Below are positions 5,902 through 12,156 of a stretch of 12,156 nucleotides of DNA, in pieces (within the stretch, counting starts at the first letter, position 1; each line of letters starts with the position of its first letter). Source of the DNA: an uncultured Collinsella sp. (GTDB lineage Bacteria > Actinomycetota > Coriobacteriia > Coriobacteriales > Coriobacteriaceae); assembly GCA_900546085.1 (NCBI GenBank), contig URBS01000064.1:1-12156 (forward strand), given 5' to 3'. The position numbers and the translations under genes are program-made. Below the pieces are notes generated by a model, which saw nothing but the letters and a program-made list of their open reading frames with translations, was not told the origin of the DNA and ran no database searches.

Positions 5902-7997
5902 TGGCAGACGCTAAGGATTTCCTGTTTGAGATCGGTACGGAGGAGATGCCCTCCGCGCCGCTGAACAATGCCGTCAAGCAGCTCGGCACCATGATCGTCA
6001 AGGGTTTGGACGATGCCGGCCTGGCCCACGGCGAGGTCCGTGTGATCTCGAGCCCGCGTCGCCTGGCTGTGCTCGTTGCCGACGTCGCCACCGCGACCGA
6101 TGAGGTTCACGAGGTCAAGCGTGGCCCCGCGGCCAACATTGCCTTCGACGCTGACGGTAACGCCACCAAGGCCGCCCAGGGCTTCGCTCGCAAGTGCGGT
6201 GTGGCTGCCGAGGACCTGGTCCGTCGCGAGGACACCGACGGTCGCGAGTATGTCTTTGCTGAGAAGAACATTCCCTCCGCACCGGCTACGCCGATTCTGA
6301 CCGCTCTGTGCGAGAAGACTATCACCGGCCTGCAGTGGCCCAACTACCGCTCCCAGCGCTGGGGTCACGAGCATGCGACCTTTGTTCGTCCGGTCCGTTG
6401 GATCTGCTGCCTTTTGGGCGAGGATGTTGTGCCTGTGTCGTTTGCCGACGTGACGAGCGGCAACACTACGCGCGGTCATCGCGTGCTTGGCCCCGGTGAC
6501 CACGTTGTCGCCAGCCCCGCCGTCTACGAGCAGGTGCTCGAGGACGCCGGCGTGCTTTCTGCCGAGCGCCGTCGCGAGGCCATCCTCGCCGGTATCGCCG
6601 AGGTCGAGGCTGCCCGTCCCGGCTGCCATGTCGATACGCCCAAGAAGGTCTTTGAGGAGGTTATCAACCTCTGCGAGTGGCCGACGGTGCTCGTCGGTAC
6701 TTTCGACGAGGAGTTCCTCAAGGTCCCGCACGAGATTATCTGCGAGTCCATGCTCACCAACCAGCGCTACTTCCCGATCTATGACGGCGAGGGCAAGCTC
6801 ACGCGTGAGTTCGTGGTCGTCTCCAACAGCAAGCCCGAGAATGCCGAGCGCGTGATCGACGGCAACGAGCGCGTCGTGCGCGCCCGTCTAGACGACGCTA
6901 AGTTCTTCTACGAGGAGGACCTGAAGATCTCCCTCGACGAGTTCCGCGAGCGTCTGGCCAAGGTTGCCTTCCAGGAGAAGCTCGGCAGCGTGCTCGCCAA
7001 GTCCGAGCGCATCGAGCAGCTCGCGCTCGCTATTGCCCGCGAGGCTCATCTGGGCGCCCATCTTGCCGCCGACGCTGCTCGCGCCGCGCACCTGTGCAAG
7101 GCCGACCTGGTATCCAACGCCGTCGTCGAATTCACGAGCCAGCAGGGCGTGATGGGCGGTTACTACGCCACCGCGATGGGGGAGAACGACGAGGTCGCCC
7201 ATGCTATTCGCGATCACTATCGTCCTCGCTTTGCCGGTGACGAGCTGCCCGAGGGCACCGCTGGCTGCATCGTGGCCTGCGCCGACAAGCTCGATACCAT
7301 CGCCGGTATCTTTGCCATCGGCGAGCCCCCGACCGGCTCTTCGGACCCCTACGCGCTGCGTCGTGCCGCTATCGGCATCATCAACATCCTGCGCGACCGT
7401 CTGCCGATCGACCCCACGTCGCTCATCGACTTTGCGCTCGAGCTCTATAGCGAGCAGGGCATTGAGTTCGACGCCGCCGAGGTCGCCCAGCAGGTTCGTG
7501 ACTTCTTCCATGGCCGCCTGGTGAGCATGGCCCGCGACGAAAAGATCCCGGCCGATACCGTTGCCGCCGTCTCCGCGGTGCACATTATCGCCCCGTCCGT
7601 CTTCTTCGCCCGCTGCGCCGCCCTCGACGAGGCCCGCAAGAACGACGCTGAGACGTTCGACAACCTGGCGACCGCCTATGCCCGCGCCGCGCATATCTCC
7701 AAGCCCGAGCTTGGTGCGGAGTATGACCGCAGCCTGATGGGCGAGGTTGAGCTCGCGCTCGCCGACGCCTCCGAGGCCGCTCAGACCGCTGTCGATGCCG
7801 CCCTTGCTGCCGAGGACTACCCGGCCGCATTTGCCGCCCTCGCCGCCCTGCGCGCGCCCATCGACCGTTTCTTCGATGAGGTCATGGTCATGGACAAGGA
7901 CGAGCGGCTTCGCGATAATCGCCTTAAGCTGCTCAACCGCTTCGAGGCCGTTTTCTCCGGCATCGCCAACATCGGTGAGCTTGCCCGCAAAAAGTAA
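5901..7997 (+). CDS. glyS: Glycyl-tRNA synthetase beta subunit
   Basis: 698 residues, full length. The beta subunit binds tRNA-Gly and is required for aminoacylation with GlyQ. The N-terminus FLFEIGTEEMPSAPL (7-21) is the classic GlyS opening. RWGHEHATFVRPVRW starts at 153. An HD-like region precedes the strongly conserved ADKLDTIAGIFAIG (from residue 461), followed by PPTGSSDPYALRRAA. The C-terminal 130 residues form the DALR-type anticodon-binding domain, ending with MDKDERLRDNRLKLLNRF. ATG at 5901 follows glyQ by 3 nt; the best Shine-Dalgarno match, GAGG (5886-5889), is 11 nt away inside glyQ, consistent with coupling. The 34-bp gap to ppsR carries no terminator, so ppsR is probably on the same transcript. 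Confidence 0.97.
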   Translation: MADAKDFLFEIGTEEMPSAPLNNAVKQLGTMIVKGLDDAGLAHGEVRVISSPRRLAVLVADVATATDEVHEVKRGPAANIAFDADGNATKAAQGFARKCGVAAEDLVRREDTDGREYVFAEKNIPSAPATPILTALCEKTITGLQWPNYRSQRWGHEHATFVRPVRWICCLLGEDVVPVSFADVTSGNTTRGHRVLGPGDHVVASPAVYEQVLEDAGVLSAERRREAILAGIAEVEAARPGCHVDTPKKVFEEVINLCEWPTVLVGTFDEEFLKVPHEIICESMLTNQRYFPIYDGEGKLTREFVVVSNSKPENAERVIDGNERVVRARLDDAKFFYEEDLKISLDEFRERLAKVAFQEKLGSVLAKSERIEQLALAIAREAHLGAHLAADAARAAHLCKADLVSNAVVEFTSQQGVMGGYYATAMGENDEVAHAIRDHYRPRFAGDELPEGTAGCIVACADKLDTIAGIFAIGEPPTGSSDPYALRRAAIGIINILRDRLPIDPTSLIDFALELYSEQGIEFDAAEVAQQVRDFFHGRLVSMARDEKIPADTVAAVSAVHIIAPSVFFARCAALDEARKNDAETFDNLATAYARAAHISKPELGAEYDRSLMGEVELALADASEAAQTAVDAALAAEDYPAAFAALAALRAPIDRFFDEVMVMDKDERLRDNRLKLLNRFEAVFSGIANIGELARKK

Positions 7998-8004
7998 GCC
8001 AGCC

Positions 8005-8018
8005 TGCGCATAAGCGCA
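8005..8018 (+). promoter_or_regulatory. Leader hairpin before the ppsR ribosome binding site
   Basis: TGCGC (8005-8009) and GCGCA (8014-8018) form a perfect 5-bp stem with an ATAA loop, directly before AGGAG (8021-8025) and the ATG at 8032. The same 14 bases, with one change in the loop, occur before the ppdK ribosome binding site at 9204-9217. Confidence 0.5.
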
Positions 8019-8031
8019 AAAGGAGCCCCGC

Positions 8032-8907
8032 ATGGATTGCCCGGTCACCGCTCGTCCCACCGTTATCGTTATCTCCGACTCGCTCGGCGATACCGCTTGT
8101 GAGGTGGTGCTTGCGGCGTCCGGGCAATTTGATGTAGGGGCTTTTCGCGTTTTGCGCCTGCCTAAGGTGACCTCCGTGGAGCAGGTCAAGTCATTTGTGG
8201 GGCCGCGCGTCGATGCCGACCATCGCGATATCGCCGTGTTCCATACCATCGTCGACCCGGCCCTTCGTGCTCGCGTGCTCGACTACTTGGGCATGCTGCA
8301 CATTCGCTCGGTCGACCTGATCGGTCCGACGCTCGCCGTGCTGTCTTCGCTCGTCGGCGTGCCGCCCAAGGGTGTAGCGGGCGTGATTCACAAGACCGAC
8401 GATCGGTATTTCCATCGTATCGAGGCCATGGAGTATTTCGTTGAGCACGATGACGGTCGTGGTTGTGACGATCTGTCGGGTGCCGATATCGTGCTGCTGG
8501 GTGTGTCGCGTACATCCAAGACGCCACTGTCGATGTATTTAGCCTATCAGGGCTACAAGGTCGCCAATGTGCCACTGGCGCATGGCATGGAGCCGCCCAA
8601 GTCGATTTACGAGGTTGACCCGATGCGCCTGTTCGGCCTGATTTCGACCGTCGATGTGATTTCCGAAATTCGCGATAGCCGCTTGGGCGATGACTACGCT
8701 CGTGCCGTTGCCGGCTCCTATGCCGAGCCCGAGAGCGTGCGCGGCGAGCTTGAGGAAGCTCGTGCCCTCATGAAGCGCTTAGGCTGCTTTGTTGTGCGTA
8801 CCGACGGCAAAGCCATTGAGGAAAGCGCTGCCGAGATCATTGCTCACCTCGAAGAGATTCAAGAGGCAAGAGCCCGCCGTGCCGCCCGCCGCGCTCAACA
8901 AAAGTAG
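8032..8907 (+). CDS. ppsR: PPDK regulatory protein (bifunctional kinase/phosphorylase, DUF299)
   Basis: 291 residues, usual family length 270-290. The family inactivates PPDK (or PEP synthase) by ADP-dependent phosphorylation of the Thr two residues before the catalytic His, and reactivates it by Pi-dependent phosphorolysis. TVIVISDSLGDTA (10-22) is the family opening. The P-loop-like GVSRTSKTP is at 157-165, followed by SMYLAYQGYKVANVPL. KTDDRYFHRIEAMEYFVEHDDG (121-142) is also characteristic. The C-terminal 15 residues are Arg/Ala-rich. ATG at 8032 follows AGGAG at 6 nt. It lies 34 bp after glyS and 326 bp before ppdK; that adjacency makes PPDK, rather than PEP synthase, the target. The stop TAG coincides with the first base of a repeat element. 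Confidence 0.95.
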   Translation: MDCPVTARPTVIVISDSLGDTACEVVLAASGQFDVGAFRVLRLPKVTSVEQVKSFVGPRVDADHRDIAVFHTIVDPALRARVLDYLGMLHIRSVDLIGPTLAVLSSLVGVPPKGVAGVIHKTDDRYFHRIEAMEYFVEHDDGRGCDDLSGADIVLLGVSRTSKTPLSMYLAYQGYKVANVPLAHGMEPPKSIYEVDPMRLFGLISTVDVISEIRDSRLGDDYARAVAGSYAEPESVRGELEEARALMKRLGCFVVRTDGKAIEESAAEIIAHLEEIQEARARRAARRAQQK

Positions 8908-8932
8908 CTCACTTGGGACAAGGTTGTTTGGG
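8905..8932. repeat. TAGCT-bounded repeat, copy 2 (diverged)
   Basis: This 28-bp unit begins with the ppsR stop codon (TAGCTC) and contains CTTGGGAC (8912-8919), aligning with the TTTGGGAC core of the other copies. It then diverges (AAGGTTGTTTGGG) and abuts copy 3, so the two form an imperfect tandem pair. Confidence 0.55.
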
Positions 8933-8969
8933 TAGCTACTTTGGGACGGGGCTCTTTTAGCTAACCAAA
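8927..8969. other. Near-perfect hairpin around repeat copy 3
   Basis: TTTGG (8927-8931) pairs with CCAAA (8965-8969), and TAGCTA (8933-8938) with TAGCTA (8958-8963). This makes 11 base pairs interrupted only by a G/A mismatch (8932/8964), with a 19-nt loop holding GGGACGGGG. No T-run follows the stem on the plus strand, so it is not a standard intrinsic terminator. It could still end or stabilise the ppsR transcript. Confidence 0.6.
8933..8966. repeat. TAGCT-bounded repeat, copy 3
   Basis: This 34-bp unit carries the blocks TTTGGGACGGG (8940-8950) and TTTTAGCTAACC (8955-8966), identical to the copy after rsfS (887-918). It differs from that copy by a few substitutions and two single-base indels. 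Position: 26 bp after the ppsR stop. Confidence 0.75.
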
Positions 8970-8998
8970 GAGAATACTTGGAATTAATGCTGATAAAT

Positions 8999-9014
8999 GG
9001 TAAAGCGATTTAGC
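8999..9014. promoter_or_regulatory. Imperfect inverted repeat GGTAAA/TTTAGC
   Basis: GGTAAA (8999-9004), a 4-bp spacer GCGA, and TTTAGC (9009-9014) form an operator-like palindrome with one mismatch. Its left half is the complement of the TTTACC units found 70-110 bp downstream, suggesting a shared binding protein (inference). Confidence 0.35.
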
Positions 9015-9073
9015 AAAAACATTGCATCCGACCTGCACTTTCCTTGTAGTGGTATCTTCATAAGGTAACCACC

Positions 9074-9111
9074 TTTACCTACCGTTTACCGCCGGTTTTA
9101 GCACGTTTACC
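9074..9111. promoter_or_regulatory. Phased TTTACC direct repeats (candidate regulator sites)
   Basis: TTTACC occurs at 9074-9079, 9085-9090 and 9106-9111, with a one-mismatch TTTAGC at 9097-9102. The exact 8-mer CGTTTACC is repeated at 9083 and 9104. Spacings of 11 and 21 bp place the three exact copies on the same DNA face. The array lies about 45-85 bp upstream of the -10-like hexamer at 9153, a usual place for an activator. CGTTTACC resembles a half-site of some LacI-family operators, but no regulator gene is in the window. Confidence 0.45.
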
Positions 9112-9144
9112 AAACCGCGCACCCTCTGCTCAAGCCTGTCCAAA

Positions 9145-9184
9145 ACCCGCCGTATAGTTCCCTCACGGCCCGCATCCGGCGGGT
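9145..9184 (+). promoter_or_regulatory. Candidate ppdK core promoter flanked by an inverted repeat
   Basis: TATAGT (9153-9158, 5/6 match to TATAAT) lies immediately after ACCCGCCG (9145-9152), whose exact reverse complement CGGCGGGT follows at 9177-9184. No -35-like hexamer lies 16-18 bp upstream of TATAGT, which would fit an activator-dependent promoter. The repeat could be an operator or, if transcribed from further upstream, an 8-bp RNA stem. Confidence 0.4.
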
Positions 9185-9203
9185 CGATTCGTTACCACGG
9201 TCG

Positions 9204-9217
9204 TGCGCGTAAGCGCA
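9204..9217 (+). promoter_or_regulatory. Leader hairpin before the ppdK ribosome binding site
   Basis: TGCGC (9204-9208) and GCGCA (9213-9217) form a perfect 5-bp stem capped by GTAA, a GNRA-type tetraloop closed by C-G. AAGGGGA (9221-9227) and the GTG start at 9234 follow. It matches the ppsR leader hairpin (8005-8018) in 13 of 14 bases. Confidence 0.5.
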
Positions 9218-9233
9218 TGGAAGGGGAAGTATC

Positions 9234-11975
9234 GTGAGCGATTGCAAGAGGGTTTACCGTTTTGGAACCGACGCCCAGGGCACCTGTGTCACTGAGGGCG
9301 ACAAATCCATGAACTTCGTGCTTGGCGGCAAAGGCGCAAACCTTGCCGAGATGAGCCGCATCGGTCTGCCGGTTCCCGGTGGCTTTACCATTACCTGCCA
9401 GACCTGTGTCGAGTACTCCGGTGCCGGCAACGTCTGGCCCGAAGGCGCACTCGATGAGATCGTTGCCGCCGAGGCCGACCTCGAGGCCCGCTGCGGCAAA
9501 AAGCTCGGCGATGCCTCCGATCCGCTGCTCGTATCGGTTCGCTCGGGCGCTCCGTTCTCCATGCCCGGCATGATGGACACAGTCCTCAACCTGGGCCTCA
9601 ATGACGATTCCGTTCAGGGCCTTATCGCCCAGACGCAAAACCCGCGTTTTGCCTGGGATAGCTACCGCCGCTTTATCCAGATGTTCTCCAACGTCGTCAT
9701 GGGCGTCGACGCCGACCTGTTCGAGAACGCTCTGACCCAGGCACGCCTGGTCGCCGGCGTTCGCGTCGATTCCGAGCTTTCGGCCGAGGACCTGCAGGAG
9801 CTCGTCGAGACCTTCAAGGGCATCTTCTCCGAGAACGTTGATGCTGCCCTGTACCCCGAGCTCGAGGTTGTTGACGGCAAGCCTGTCTTCCCGCACGACT
9901 CGGAGCTCCAGTTGCGCCTTGCCATCCAGGCCGTCTTTGGCAGCTGGATGAACGAGCGTGCCTGCATTTACCGCAAACAGCACGGCATCTCTGACGAGCT
10001 CGGTACCGCCGTCAACGTCCAAGCCATGGCCTTTGGCAACAAGGGCGAGACCTCTGCGACCGGCGTCGCCTTTACGCGCAACCCGGCCGACGGCACCAAA
10101 GAGTTCTATGGCGACTTTTTGGTGAATGCCCAGGGCGAGGACGTCGTCGCTGGCATCCGCAACACCGAGCCCATCGCCGACCTCAAGACCACCCCGGGCC
10201 TCGAGTCCGCAGGCGAGGAGCTCGAGCGCGTGTTCCTGACGCTCGAGGATCACTATCGCGATATGTGCGATATCGAGTTCACCATCGAGCAGGGTAAGCT
10301 CTGGATGCTCCAGACCCGCGTGGGCAAGCGCACCGCCATCGCCGCCCTGCGCATTGCCATCGAGATGGTCGAGGAGGGCCTCATCACCCGCGAGGAGGCC
10401 GTGAGCCGTATCGATCCCGCACAGCTCGACCAGCTCCTGCACCCGCAGTTCGACGCCTCCAAGAAGTACGAGGCACTCGCTACCGGTCTTAACGCCAGCC
10501 CCGGTGCCGCCGTGGGCGAGGCCGTGTTCTCGAGTGATGACGCCGTCGCGCGTTCCGCCGAAGGCCATAAGGTCATTCTGGTCCGCTGGGAGACCAACCC
10601 CGACGACCTGAAGGGCATGGTTGCCGCCGAGGGCATCCTAACCAGCCACGGTGGCAAGACGAGCCATGCCGCCGTTATCGCCCGCGGTATGGGTACGCCC
10701 TGCGTCTGCGGCGTCGAACGCTTCCATATCGACGCCGCCGAGAAGGTCGTGCACATCGAGGGCAGTGACCGCGTGCTGCATGAGGGTGATGTCATCTCCA
10801 TCGACGGTACCCAGGGTATCGTCGTCGACGGCGCCGTTGATCTGGTTTCGGCCGAGCTCACCGGCGATCTGGACACTATCCTGTCCTGGGCCGACGAGAT
10901 TCGTCTGGACGAGACCGGTGGCCACGCCAACCACGTGCGCGTTAATGCCGACAACCCCGAGGACGCCGCGCTCGCACTCGAGTTTGGCGCCGAGGCCATC
11001 GGTCTGTGCCGCACCGAGCACATGTTCCTGGGCGATCGCAAGAACATCATCCAGAGCTTTATCCTGTCTGACGATGAGGCCGTGAAGCAGCAGGCCCTGG
11101 CCGACTTGCTCAAGGTTCAGACCGAGGACTTCCTGGCGATGTTCAAGACCATGTCCGGTCGCGATGTGGTCGTCCGCCTGCTCGATCCGCCGCTTCATGA
11201 GTTCCTGGATAATCCTCGCGAGCTCGAGGTCGCCATCACCAAGAAGGAGGCCGCCGGCGCTCCCGAGGAGGAGCTCACTGCCCTGCGCGCCCGCCTGCGT
11301 CGCATTGACGGCATGGTCGAGTCCAACCCCATGCTGGGCTTGCGCGGCGTGCGCCTGTCCGTCGTCTTTGGCGATCTGCCGCTCATGCAGGTTCGCGCCG
11401 TCGCCACGGCCGCTGCCCGCCTTATCAAGGAGGGTGTCGACCCGCGCCCCGAGATCATGGTTCCGCTCGTTTCCATCACGGCCGAGCATGTCCAGACCCG
11501 CGAGGTCATCGAGCGCGTGATCGCCGAGGTTTCCGCCGAGGAGGGCGTCGAACTCAACATTCCCGTGGGCACCATGCTCGAGCTGCCGCGCGCCTGCATG
11601 GTCGCCGACGAAATCGCCCAGCACGCCGACTTCTTCTGCTTTGGCACCAACGACCTCACCCAGATGACCTTCGGCTTCTCCCGCGACGATGCCGAGGCCA
11701 AGTTCATTCCGCTGTACCTGCACAAGAAGATCCTGAAGGACAACCCCTTCGAGACCATCGACACGGCGGTGCTGGAGCTCGTGCGCTTGGCCGTCGAGAA
11801 GGGCCGCGCCACCAATCCCGACATGCACTTTGGCGTGTGCGGCGAACACGGCGGCGACCCCAAGTCCATCAAGGGCCTGTTTAACGTGGCCGACGTGGAC
11901 TACGTGTCCTGCTCGCCCTATCGCGTGCCGGTGGCTCGTCTGGCCGCCGCTCAGGCCGCCATCAAGCAGCGCTAA
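9234..11975 (+). CDS. ppdK: Pyruvate, phosphate dikinase
   Basis: 913 residues, slightly longer than the usual 875-890. PPDK interconverts pyruvate + ATP + Pi and PEP + AMP + PPi; in anaerobes it often runs in glycolysis to gain ATP from PPi. The N-terminal ATP-grasp domain shows LGGKGANLAEM and SVRSGAPFSMPGMMDTVLNL. The swivelling phosphohistidine domain has LTSHGGKTSHAAVIARGMG, with H478 catalytic and T476 the residue a PpsR partner would phosphorylate. The C-terminal TIM barrel has LLDPPLHEFL, NPMLGLRGVRLS and FGTNDLTQMTFGFSRDDAE, with the catalytic C869 in GVCGEHGGDP. GTG at 9234 follows AAGGGGA at 6 nt. It stands alone between its own regulatory region and a terminator, directly downstream of its regulator ppsR. 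All key residues are intact. Confidence 0.98.
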   Translation: MSDCKRVYRFGTDAQGTCVTEGDKSMNFVLGGKGANLAEMSRIGLPVPGGFTITCQTCVEYSGAGNVWPEGALDEIVAAEADLEARCGKKLGDASDPLLVSVRSGAPFSMPGMMDTVLNLGLNDDSVQGLIAQTQNPRFAWDSYRRFIQMFSNVVMGVDADLFENALTQARLVAGVRVDSELSAEDLQELVETFKGIFSENVDAALYPELEVVDGKPVFPHDSELQLRLAIQAVFGSWMNERACIYRKQHGISDELGTAVNVQAMAFGNKGETSATGVAFTRNPADGTKEFYGDFLVNAQGEDVVAGIRNTEPIADLKTTPGLESAGEELERVFLTLEDHYRDMCDIEFTIEQGKLWMLQTRVGKRTAIAALRIAIEMVEEGLITREEAVSRIDPAQLDQLLHPQFDASKKYEALATGLNASPGAAVGEAVFSSDDAVARSAEGHKVILVRWETNPDDLKGMVAAEGILTSHGGKTSHAAVIARGMGTPCVCGVERFHIDAAEKVVHIEGSDRVLHEGDVISIDGTQGIVVDGAVDLVSAELTGDLDTILSWADEIRLDETGGHANHVRVNADNPEDAALALEFGAEAIGLCRTEHMFLGDRKNIIQSFILSDDEAVKQQALADLLKVQTEDFLAMFKTMSGRDVVVRLLDPPLHEFLDNPRELEVAITKKEAAGAPEEELTALRARLRRIDGMVESNPMLGLRGVRLSVVFGDLPLMQVRAVATAAARLIKEGVDPRPEIMVPLVSITAEHVQTREVIERVIAEVSAEEGVELNIPVGTMLELPRACMVADEIAQHADFFCFGTNDLTQMTFGFSRDDAEAKFIPLYLHKKILKDNPFETIDTAVLELVRLAVEKGRATNPDMHFGVCGEHGGDPKSIKGLFNVADVDYVSCSPYRVPVARLAAAQAAIKQR

Positions 11976-12002
11976 GCGCCCGCTGAAAGAACACAAAGCC
12001 CT

Positions 12003-12035
12003 AAGGGCCGTTCCGCACGACGGAGCGGCCCTTTT
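12003..12035 (+). terminator. Intrinsic terminator of ppdK
   Basis: A 13-bp stem (12003-12015 with 12021-12033, one T-G pair at 12011/12025) with a 5-nt loop CACGA is followed by a short T-run overlapping the stem end (12032-12035). It lies 27 bp after the ppdK stop and separates it from the next gene. Confidence 0.85.
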
Positions 12036-12052
12036 GATATGATGGAGGGACT

Positions 12053-12156
12053 ATGAATCTGAATTTGGAGAATCTGCCGCGAACGGTTTGGGTTGAGAAG
12101 AGCGGGGGAGTGCCCGCGGTGGGGTTCGTGGATCAGCGGCTCCTGCCAGGCGAGCT
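12053..12156 (+). CDS. mtnA: Probable methylthioribose-1-phosphate isomerase (MtnA), 5' part
   Basis: Only the first 34 complete codons are in the window. ATG at 12053 follows GGAGGGA (12044-12050), which fixes the start although the spacing is short. The N-terminal pattern Leu-Pro-Arg-Thr-Val-Trp, about 15 residues, then GFVDQRLLPGE resembles the start of MtnA proteins (PR-S/T-V-x-W, then D/N-Q-x-x-LP), which isomerise methylthioribose-1-phosphate to the ribulose form in methionine salvage. The catalytic Cys and Asp lie beyond the edge, so the family could also be a related eIF2B-like sugar-phosphate isomerase. It is separated from ppdK by a terminator, so it is probably a separate transcription unit. 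Confidence 0.55.
   Translation, partial: MNLNLENLPRTVWVEKSGGVPAVGFVDQRLLPGE

Larger units (their letters stand above)
8967..9233 (+). other. Intergenic region upstream of ppdK
   Basis: No credible small gene was found here. The stretch is AT-richer than its surroundings up to about 9065. It holds, in order, an imperfect inverted repeat (8999-9014), phased TTTACC repeats (9074-9111), an inverted repeat around a -10-like hexamer (9145-9184), a leader hairpin (9204-9217) and the ppdK ribosome binding site AAGGGGA (9221-9227). It is the most signal-dense non-coding stretch in the window, consistent with a regulated ppdK promoter. Confidence 0.6.

Noticed and set aside
4995..6731. 578-codon open frame on the minus strand opposite glyQ and glyS
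   Set aside because: It is antisense to two unmistakable genes and its translation has no family character. Long antisense open frames are expected from GC-rich codon bias. The same applies to the minus-strand frames at 6888-8249, 9192-10568 and 10638-11996.
11969..11979. GCGC-TAA-GCGC palindrome at the ppdK stop codon
   Set aside because: The loop would be only 3 nt and the stem 4 bp. Such GCGC pairs are common here, and a clear terminator lies just downstream.
12038..12043. TATGAT as a -10 element for mtnA
   Set aside because: Its predicted start would fall within or after the ribosome binding site GGAGGGA, and no -35 lies upstream.
1..12156. Defence, phage, CRISPR or insertion-sequence content
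   Set aside because: No transposase, integrase, repeat-spacer array, toxin-antitoxin pair or tRNA attachment site was visible; the genes are housekeeping.

Overview
The window is high-GC, gene-dense DNA made almost entirely of translation and central-metabolism housekeeping genes. Gene content, codon use and gene order (yqeK-rsfS; rpsP-khpA-rimM-trmD-lepB; glyQ-glyS; PPDK regulator next to ppdK) suggest an anaerobic actinomycete of the Coriobacteriia, most like Collinsella. That assignment is from protein character only; no rRNA or marker search was possible.

Layout. (1) 2-886, plus strand: the 3' part of an HD-domain YqeK-type hydrolase, then the ribosomal silencing factor RsfS. A short dispersed repeat and a strong intrinsic terminator (929-970) follow. 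(2) 981-2234, minus strand: DNA polymerase IV (dinB), convergent with rsfS and divergent from the next block. (3) 2436-4926, plus strand: rpsP (S16), khpA, rimM, trmD, lepB, tightly packed, with a candidate promoter at 2351-2379. The first three genes all use non-ATG starts, and rplS (L19), often found after trmD, is absent. (4) 4986-8907, plus strand: glyQ and glyS (two-subunit glycyl-tRNA synthetase), then ppsR, the kinase/phosphorylase that switches PPDK off and on. (5) 8908-9233: a 326-bp intergenic region rich in signals: two tandem copies of the repeat seen after rsfS, a near-perfect hairpin, phased TTTACC repeats, an inverted repeat around a -10-like hexamer, and a leader hairpin. (6) 9234-11975: ppdK, pyruvate phosphate dikinase, with its terminator at 12003-12035. 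(7) From 12053: the start of a probable mtnA, cut by the window edge.

How the genes work together. Blocks 1, 3 and 4 build, mature and charge the translation apparatus: subunit joining control, S16, 30S maturation, tRNA m1G37 and Gly-tRNA. PpsR and PPDK form a regulator/target pair. PPDK carries the Thr-Ser-His active-site loop (T476, H478) that PpsR is known to phosphorylate.

No defence system, mobile element, CRISPR array, tRNA or rRNA was seen. The genes themselves are ordinary. The parts most worth a second look are non-coding: the TAGCT-bounded repeat placed directly after two stop codons; a nearly identical small hairpin just before the ribosome binding sites of both ppsR and ppdK; the phased operator-like array upstream of ppdK; and small hairpins at the rimM and glyS start sites.
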